Source: Methylococcaceae bacterium UBA7658
Lineage (GTDB): Bacteria > Pseudomonadota > Gammaproteobacteria > Methylococcales > Methylomonadaceae
Length of the DNA: 15,746 nucleotides
Direction of reading: 5' to 3'
Assembly (NCBI GenBank): GCA_002483425.1
Contig: DLHW01000042.1
Coordinates: 1-15,746 of the forward strand
The translations under genes were made by a program, and so were the position numbers. The notes under the pieces were generated by a model. It had not been told where the DNA came from. It did no database searches and saw only the letters and a program-made list of their open reading frames with translations. Shown here in pieces: positions 5,375-10,718 of the stretch. The first letter of the stretch is position 1. The number at the start of each line of letters is the position of its first letter.

Positions 5375-6360
5375 CTATGAACATAAAAAACCATTAGGCA
5401 TTCTTTTTAATTCTTTAGGTTCAAGCACTGGCGGCTCAGTTGTATCTTTATTTAATTCCGGCTCTTTTGGTTTAGATTCACGCAAAAGTCTTTCTTTAAG
5501 AGCTCGTTGATTTCGCCCAATGGGATTCTGTAAAATTGGCGCAACCTCTTCATACTTCGGTCTATTTAAATGTTCATCTATTTTTTCTGTAATTAGCTCA
5601 CCTATTTCATAACCTAACATAAAAGCATCAAGAACATCTCCAACTACCGGAGTAGCATTAATAAATTTTTGGCCTGCTTCTCCATAGTCACCACGCTGAA
5701 AAGCTTCATACACATCATACGCCGCTGGTGCAAATTTGATAATTGGTAAACGCTTTACTGCTTTTTTACCAACTTTATTTATTTTTGTATCAGGTAATGG
5801 AGCTTGATTTTTACCAGGCCGATGCCCCTTTCTTACCTTATCTTTTGCATTATTATCTGCAGGTCTTTCCCATTGCATAGGTCCGCCCTTATCACCATGT
5901 GTTACAAAAGGCTCGTTATATGGGTGACCTGCTTCGTAACCCTGAGGGTTTTTCCATCTACGGGGATTTGAACCTCTCTCTTTGTATTGCCGTTCATGAT
6001 GTTTTAAAATATCTTTAGGCGTTATGTGTTCCCATTCACCAAAACCATCTCCTAAACTTGATGGAGACGTACGCTTCCTTAAATTAACAATCGGTTTTTT
6101 GCTTCGTCGGTGCTTCTGTTCCTTAAGCTTTTCTTTTTCTTTTGAGATATCTAATACTTTAGACGCTTCTTCAATTATCTCTGCCCCTCCTTCTTTCTCT
6201 TTTTTTAAAGTCTCTTCTATAATTTCTTCGATTAAAGAAGTGGTCTCCTTCTGCGTAGTACCTCCTCCCCTAGTAGATTTCGGACTTTTGCCATCATCAT
6301 CGATAAAAATGACTGGATTCGATTCTGTGTAGTTATACAAGCTATTGACATTAGTTATTC
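5375..6360 (-). other. AT-rich C-terminal toxin tip of TcBC, probable module swap
   Basis: Hand counts of 60-base lines give 35% G+C (5401-5460), 28% (6121-6180) and 32% (6301-6360), then 57% (6361-6420) and 62% (6421-6480). The change is abrupt at about 6360, inside the conserved DPVG/TNVNSLYNY stretch of the core and about 25 codons before the DDDGKSP cleavage region. Polymorphic toxins exchange their C-terminal domain by recombination in the conserved core, leaving such a boundary. The tip reading frame is intact even though the shell is broken. No candidate immunity gene lies beside it, consistent with a Tc toxin aimed at eukaryotes. Confidence 0.7.
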
Positions 6361-8449
6361 CCACCGGATCACAACTCCCCCACCGCCCCAACCAAGGCAA
6401 ATAATACCTCGCCGAATGATAAGCCAAGCCGCTCTCCTCATCCCCCTCCATGCCCGTATAACGGTAGCGCTTGGCGCTGACCTCCGCCCCGCTCCGTGAA
6501 GCCTGGAACGCCGTCGTGCCGTAAGGGTGGTATTCCTCATAGGAAATCAACTGGCCTGCTTCGTCCAGTTCCAGGCTGGCCGAACCCAAATGGTTACCGA
6601 GTTGGTAGCGCAGCCTCGGCCTTGCGCTCTTCCCGAGGGAGAGGGAGTTTTCAATCGTCAAGGTTTCCACCAGGGCGATGCGCTGCTTGTCATCCATGAC
6701 GTGCAATGTGGTACGTTCGAGCGTTACAGCCTGCCCTGAGCCTGCCGAAGGGTTATATTCGCGGTAGATTTCATAGCCGCCCAAGTAAATGCGCTCTTTT
6801 TGGCGAGTGCCGTTTTGGGTTTCGATGACTTTGCGGATGCGCTGGCCGCCTGCATCGTAGACGTAATACGCCGTCCCGCCGCCGCCCAAGTCGATGCGCT
6901 GGAGTTGGTCTTCAAAATCCCAGGTGAGTTCCATCTGGTTGATGGCGGTCATGCAGCCGTGGACATCGCGGTTTTGCGCGGTGTAGCCGTAGGTTTCGGT
7001 TGTGTTATTGCCGTTGCTGACAGTTGAACGACTCAGGCGGTTATTGAATAATCCTGTTTGCAACAGGCTGGTTTCGCTGTAGTCGTAAGTCCTGGTCCAG
7101 CCGCCGTTGCTGTAGTTATGCTTGAAGGTTTGGAAATTGCCGACTTCATCATAGACATAGGTTTGGGCATAGTTGCGGAGGTCGTTAAGGTTATTGGTTT
7201 GGGAAGCACCGACAAAGGGGTAATCCCGTCGGTTGGCCTGCGCCAAGGCGGTTTGCCAAGCGGCTTGGCCTGCGTGTTCACGGCCTTGGGCTTCGATCAG
7301 GCGGTAGAGGGCATCGTAATGGTATTGGCATTGCGGATCGACAATGCCGTGGTTGAATACCCGTATTAATGCGGCATCTTCAATGCGGGTGATATTGCCT
7401 GCCGGGTCGTAGGTGTAATAGAGGTTTTGCAGGCTGTGGCTATCGGCAAAGAGTTGGTTGGCCAAGTTGTTTTGGTTGTCTTCGCGGGTGGTGGCAAGCC
7501 GGATCAGGCGGAAGGTTTGTTCGTCATATTCGTAGGTGGTTGTGGTGCGGTTGCCGTACTGGATTAAGGTGCGCTGGCCTTTGGCATTGTAGTCGATGTT
7601 GGTGACGAAGGCCGTCCATACTTTTTCGCCATTGTCCGTCGTCGCCCCGCGCAGGTTGACATCGACTTTATTGAGCAGGTTGGCTTTGTTGTAGGTGGGG
7701 CGGTAGACGCTATTATCCGGTGCGATAACGTTGATCGGGCGGTTTAGGGCATCGTATTGGGTGCTGCTGGTGTAAGTGCCGTCGTTGGCTGTGGGGTTTT
7801 GTAACCAATCCACGGCGGTCTTGTAGTTGGGCAGGAGGTCGCGGCGGCATTCGCTGAGGTTGCCTTTGAAGTCGAAACTTTCACTGGTGACGATGCCAGC
7901 GGCATCATACACTTGGTAAACGCGGGTAAGGTGGTTTTGTTGCTTGGCGTTTTCCAAGCCTAAGCTATCGCCGTACACGGTGCGTTCGGCCAGGCGTTCC
8001 GTGCCGTTTTCAGTGACGTACAGGCCGATTGGCCGCCTGAGCAAATCGTACGTCATCCGCCGGATGAAGCCCCGGCTGTCCCAGGTGCGGATGGGCTTGC
8101 CAGTAATGTCGTTCAACAGCCAGCGTTCACCCGCTTCCATACTGGCTTGATGGATGCGGTTGCCGAGCAGGTCGTAATGGTAGCGCATGACGATACGGTC
8201 TTTGGCATCGATGACTTCGCGCTGGTTGCCTCCGATGTCCAGGTTGACGCGGGCTGCATAAAAGACATCTTGGCTTATTGGCTGGTTGCGGTATTGGCTG
8301 CGGTTGTGGGCGGGTGAGGAAGGTGCGCCCCAAGGCATCGGCATGGGCAACGGCAGGCGTGGCGGCATGGATTTGGGTTTGCAGGGCGGCAGTGCGTTCA
8401 GCTTGCAGCAGTTTTGGGTCATCCCACTGGGCTTGGGCAAGGGCGGCAT
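5375..8449 (-). CDS. TcBC fragment 5: RHS repeat shell, core and variable toxin tip
   Basis: Homologous from 8311 (AHNRSQYRNQ) to the TAG at 5375. It carries VNLDIGGNQREVIDAKDRIV, YHYDLLGNRIHQASMEAGER, ITGKPIRTWDSRGFIRRMTY and multiple YD repeats, then the RHS-associated core: YQLGNHLGSASLELDEAGQ, YEEYHPYGTTAF, YRYTGMEGDEESGLAYHSAR and YLPWLGRWGSCDPVG. The core ends ESNPVIFIDDDGKSP; relatives cut themselves after a D-x-x-G-hydrophobic motif, here with K after G. The tip of about 300 residues has a Lys/Glu-rich linker, a His-rich segment (GEWEHITPKDILKHH, EAGHPYNEPFVTHGDKGG), a hydrophobic stretch (VVGDVLDAFMLGYEIGEL) and a charged tail. The tip resembles an HNH/Endo VII-like nuclease only loosely. 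The first ATG/alternative start at 8449 is off-register. Confidence 0.8.
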   Translation of the reverse strand: MPPLPKPSGMTQNCCKLNALPPCKPKSMPPRLPLPMPMPWGAPSSPAHNRSQYRNQPISQDVFYAARVNLDIGGNQREVIDAKDRIVMRYHYDLLGNRIHQASMEAGERWLLNDITGKPIRTWDSRGFIRRMTYDLLRRPIGLYVTENGTERLAERTVYGDSLGLENAKQQNHLTRVYQVYDAAGIVTSESFDFKGNLSECRRDLLPNYKTAVDWLQNPTANDGTYTSSTQYDALNRPINVIAPDNSVYRPTYNKANLLNKVDVNLRGATTDNGEKVWTAFVTNIDYNAKGQRTLIQYGNRTTTTYEYDEQTFRLIRLATTREDNQNNLANQLFADSHSLQNLYYTYDPAGNITRIEDAALIRVFNHGIVDPQCQYHYDALYRLIEAQGREHAGQAAWQTALAQANRRDYPFVGASQTNNLNDLRNYAQTYVYDEVGNFQTFKHNYSNGGWTRTYDYSETSLLQTGLFNNRLSRSTVSNGNNTTETYGYTAQNRDVHGCMTAINQMELTWDFEDQLQRIDLGGGGTAYYVYDAGGQRIRKVIETQNGTRQKERIYLGGYEIYREYNPSAGSGQAVTLERTTLHVMDDKQRIALVETLTIENSLSLGKSARPRLRYQLGNHLGSASLELDEAGQLISYEEYHPYGTTAFQASRSGAEVSAKRYRYTGMEGDEESGLAYHSARYYLPWLGRWGSCDPVGITNVNSLYNYTESNPVIFIDDDGKSPKSTRGGGTTQKETTSLIEEIIEETLKKEKEGGAEIIEEASKVLDISKEKEKLKEQKHRRSKKPIVNLRKRTSPSSLGDGFGEWEHITPKDILKHHERQYKERGSNPRRWKNPQGYEAGHPYNEPFVTHGDKGGPMQWERPADNNAKDKVRKGHRPGKNQAPLPDTKINKVGKKAVKRLPIIKFAPAAYDVYEAFQRGDYGEAGQKFINATPVVGDVLDAFMLGYEIGELITEKIDEHLNRPKYEEVAPILQNPIGRNQRALKERLLRESKPKEPELNKDTTEPPVLEPKELKRMPNGFLCS
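6627..6644. repeat. Second possible dispersed repeat in the RHS core
   Basis: CTCTTCCCGAGGGAGAGG forms a bulged hairpin (TCCC/GGGA, CTC/GAG). It encodes part of ENSLSLGKSARPRLR, placed just before YQLGNHLGS, where relatives have an unconserved loop. It resembles the CCCTCTCCC-type small repeats found between genes in many bacteria. Confidence 0.35.
6729..6752. repeat. Short dispersed repeat inserted in frame in the RHS region
   Basis: The plus strand reads CCTGAGCCTGCCGAAGGG with flanking GCCTGC, encoding PSAGSGQA on the coding strand between the RHS strands EIYREYN and VTLERTT. This is a variant of the CCTTCGACAGGCTCAGG family of small interspersed repeats that I recall from several bacterial genomes, often recognised by the odd peptides it adds to proteins. 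Confidence 0.5.
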
Positions 8450-9743
8450 GGGCGGGGTCTGTCCGCAAGGCGTGCCAAGTGGGGAAGTAGTCGTTGGGGT
8501 CTATACGCTGGAAATAACTGCCGACATCAGGGTCGTCATTGGGGTAAAGCGGGGTGAAAGTGCCGCCGTTGCTTACCTGACCTAAGGTATCGTTGACATC
8601 CCAGATGGTTTGCTGCCAGGGGTTGAACACGACCTTTTCCCAACTATGGTTGGGATGTAGGGTGGCAACGACCCGGCCTATGGGATCGTAAAACAAGGTG
8701 GGGCTAACGCCGGTGTCGGTAAGGTCGCGTTCCGGCTCGTACAGGTGGGTGGAGCTAAAGAAGGGTTCGTACTGTTTAACCGGCTTGCCTTTGTTGTTGA
8801 ACACCGTCCTGCCGTTGCCGACCCAGCGGGTTAGGGTATCTTCTGCCAAGGGTTTGCCGTTGGCGTTCAATTGCAAAACGCCGGGTTGGCTGTCGCCCGT
8901 GGCAAGGGTTATGGGGTTACCACGCTGCGGGGCATTACCAGATTCGGCCTGGATTTTCTTCTGGATTTCTCGGCCAAAGCCGTCGGAATAGGAAAAGCCC
9001 ACTTGAATCTTGCTTTGTGCGCCGTTTGGCTCATGAAAATGGGTTTCGCGGGCGAGCGTGGCGGCAAACGGCGGCTGGCCGCAGCGTTGGTAGCGGTCGA
9101 GATCATACAGGATGCGGGTGGTGGCATTGCCCAATAAGGCTTGTTTTTGCTGGTAGTCAGGGTTGGCGATAAAGGCTTGCAAGGTCGGCAAGTCGAGATC
9201 GGTAGCAAGCGTGTCGTCGATGAGGTCGCCCAGATTTTCGCCCGGTTTGCTCTTAATGGCGGTGGCTACCACCATGCCGAGGTTATCGAAGGCGGCTTGG
9301 CTACGGTTGCCGTTGGGGTCGGTCATCGTTTTGGCTGCCAGCACCCGGTAGTCGTTTTCGGCGGAGACGGTTTGGCCGATGACATCCCGGCTTTCTTGCA
9401 TAAGCAGATCGTACTTGTCGAAGGTGGCGACGGCATCTTTGGGGTCATTATCGGTTTGGAACGGGTCGCGGTATCGCTGCGGCAGGAAGAAATGGTCGCG
9501 GGCGTAGGCTAGTTCTTGGCTGGCCGTGTCGGTAGTGTCTGGCGAGTAGAAAATGTGTCCGGTCGGCAGCCACCAGTGGTTGTCGTTGTGCAAATCGACA
9601 TAACCTTGTCGCTGACATCCCCCTCGGCTAGCAAGATTTGGCTGGGATTGGGCAACAGGTTTAGCCGATTTGGGTTTGGCACACTGCGGTCGTCCAATGG
9701 GCTTTGGTAGATCTGGGACAGCAAGCCGGGAGTAAAAAGGCAA
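8127..9743 (-). CDS. TcBC fragment 4: TcB C-terminal half up to the B-C junction
   Basis: Homologous from 9605 (GYVDLHNDNHWWLPTGHIFY) to 8313 (ADALGRTFLT). Landmarks include FFLPQRYRDPFQT, a DPNGNRSQAAFDNLGMVVATA YD-type unit, LYDLDRYQ, and FSYSDGFGREIQKKIQAE, plus NPWQQTIWDVNDTL, all in the order seen in TcB and fused BC proteins. Before 9605 and after 8312 the frame is out of register; the proline/arginine-rich tail past 8312 is an artefact of the shift. The DGFGRE-type and D-x-x-G-R motifs are early RHS/YD signatures. No separate start signal. Confidence 0.75.
   Translation of the reverse strand: MPFYSRLAVPDLPKPIGRPQCAKPKSAKPVAQSQPNLASRGGCQRQGYVDLHNDNHWWLPTGHIFYSPDTTDTASQELAYARDHFFLPQRYRDPFQTDNDPKDAVATFDKYDLLMQESRDVIGQTVSAENDYRVLAAKTMTDPNGNRSQAAFDNLGMVVATAIKSKPGENLGDLIDDTLATDLDLPTLQAFIANPDYQQKQALLGNATTRILYDLDRYQRCGQPPFAATLARETHFHEPNGAQSKIQVGFSYSDGFGREIQKKIQAESGNAPQRGNPITLATGDSQPGVLQLNANGKPLAEDTLTRWVGNGRTVFNNKGKPVKQYEPFFSSTHLYEPERDLTDTGVSPTLFYDPIGRVVATLHPNHSWEKVVFNPWQQTIWDVNDTLGQVSNGGTFTPLYPNDDPDVGSYFQRIDPNDYFPTWHALRTDPAHAALAQAQWDDPKLLQAERTAALQTQIHAATPAVAHADALGRTFLTRPQPQPIPQPANKPRCLLCSPRQPGHRRQPARSHRCQRPYRHALPLRPARQPHPSSQYGSG
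9509..9733 (-). CDS. TcBC fragment 3: short segment in a third frame
   Basis: Between two frame breaks, bases 9733 to 9606 read TPGLLSQIYQSPLDDRSVP and then NLLPNPSQILLAEGDVSDK. This supplies exactly the segment missing between YESYKLAF and GYVDLHNDNHWWLPTGHIFY in TcB proteins (family form LAFTPGLL...LLPNP...GGYVD). After 9605 the frame is off-register and stops at 9509. Only about 43 codons are homologous, yet they place both neighbouring breaks to within a few bases. Confidence 0.6.
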   Translation of the reverse strand, partial: TPGLLSQIYQSPLDDRSVPNPNRLNLLPNPSQILLAEGDVSDKVMSICTTTTTGGCRPDTFSTRQTLPTRPAKN

Positions 9744-10695
9744 GCTTGTAGCTTTCGTAAGGCAGGGCGAGGGATTCCAGTAGTCCTAGTGGCAAAGCAG
9801 CGGTGAGGTCATTTCGGCGATACAGGATTTGGGCTTGTTCGATGATGCGTTTTTGGTGTTGGTTCTTATCCGCCGTGGCTTCGTAATTGATGGCTATGGC
9901 ATTAGTTAAAAGGGAAAAATCGTTTGCAGTCCATTCGTTAAAAGTGAAACGGTGGGCGTTATCGTTTGGTTGTTGGGGCTCGAACCCGGTCAATTCATTG
10001 GTTACTACTTGCGCTGGTAAGGGGCTACGGTAAGCATCTGGCGCTTGGACGGCATTGGTAAAGCTGTTTTCGGTGTAGGTGATAAGGGTGTTAGTTTGCT
10101 TGTCCTGGTCGCGTTGTTCTTCCAAGTCGGATTGGCGACGACCATAGTCGATAGCCAAGGATTTGAGGACATTGCCCCAGTTATCCACTTGTAAGGTCAT
10201 GGCATGGCCGATGCACGGGTCGGTTGGGTTGCGTTCGTAATGGTAGCTGATGGCTTCCCGTGCATGGGTGAAAAATACGGCATGGCGGTTGTTGAACCGC
10301 ATTTGCAACGGTTTGATGGTGAAGTTTTGCTCGGTGACGGTGTAAGGGCGTTGGGCTTTGTCGCTGCCGTCTTGGGCATACACTTCCTGGCGCAGCATTG
10401 CCCCTTTGAGGCTACGGCAGGCTTCGCGTACTTCTTCTGCAGTCAAATTAGATGGCAGGATGGTATCCGGCAGTAAGCTTTGCTCGAATTCGGCTTGGTA
10501 ATAACCGCCCTGTTCTGGAAGCAAGTTGGCAAAATAAGTGGAAATGCGGTCGCCATCCAAATAAGCCCCGGTATGGAACCAGGTTTTGGTGAGGACGGGC
10601 GGCATGTATGAATCGGCACTGATGTTGCTTGATTCCGGCAACGTGCCGTTGGCGGTCAGGGCGGCGTATTCTTCCGTATCCCACTGTTCCACCAT
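9661..10695 (-). CDS. TcBC fragment 2: TcB middle region
   Basis: The homologous frame opens at 10785, before the first ATG at 10695, reading DHISGNRFVSRYAYHHGYFDG then IEREFRGFGMVEQWDTEEY, a strongly conserved TcB stretch. It continues with LTKTWFHTGAYLDGDRISTYF (a TcdB middle-domain landmark) and RDQDKQTNTLITYTENSFTNA to LESLALPYESYKLAF. Homology stops at the T5 run (9734-9738); the remainder of this frame is off-register. The ATG at 10695 is an internal methionine without a ribosome-binding site, so separate translation is improbable. In the family this part builds the lower rim of the cocoon. Confidence 0.65.
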   Translation of the reverse strand: MVEQWDTEEYAALTANGTLPESSNISADSYMPPVLTKTWFHTGAYLDGDRISTYFANLLPEQGGYYQAEFEQSLLPDTILPSNLTAEEVREACRSLKGAMLRQEVYAQDGSDKAQRPYTVTEQNFTIKPLQMRFNNRHAVFFTHAREAISYHYERNPTDPCIGHAMTLQVDNWGNVLKSLAIDYGRRQSDLEEQRDQDKQTNTLITYTENSFTNAVQAPDAYRSPLPAQVVTNELTGFEPQQPNDNAHRFTFNEWTANDFSLLTNAIAINYEATADKNQHQKRIIEQAQILYRRNDLTAALPLGLLESLALPYESYKLAFLLPACCPRSTKAHWTTAVCQTQIG

Positions 10696-10718
10696 GCCGA
10701 AGCCACGAAATTCCCGTT

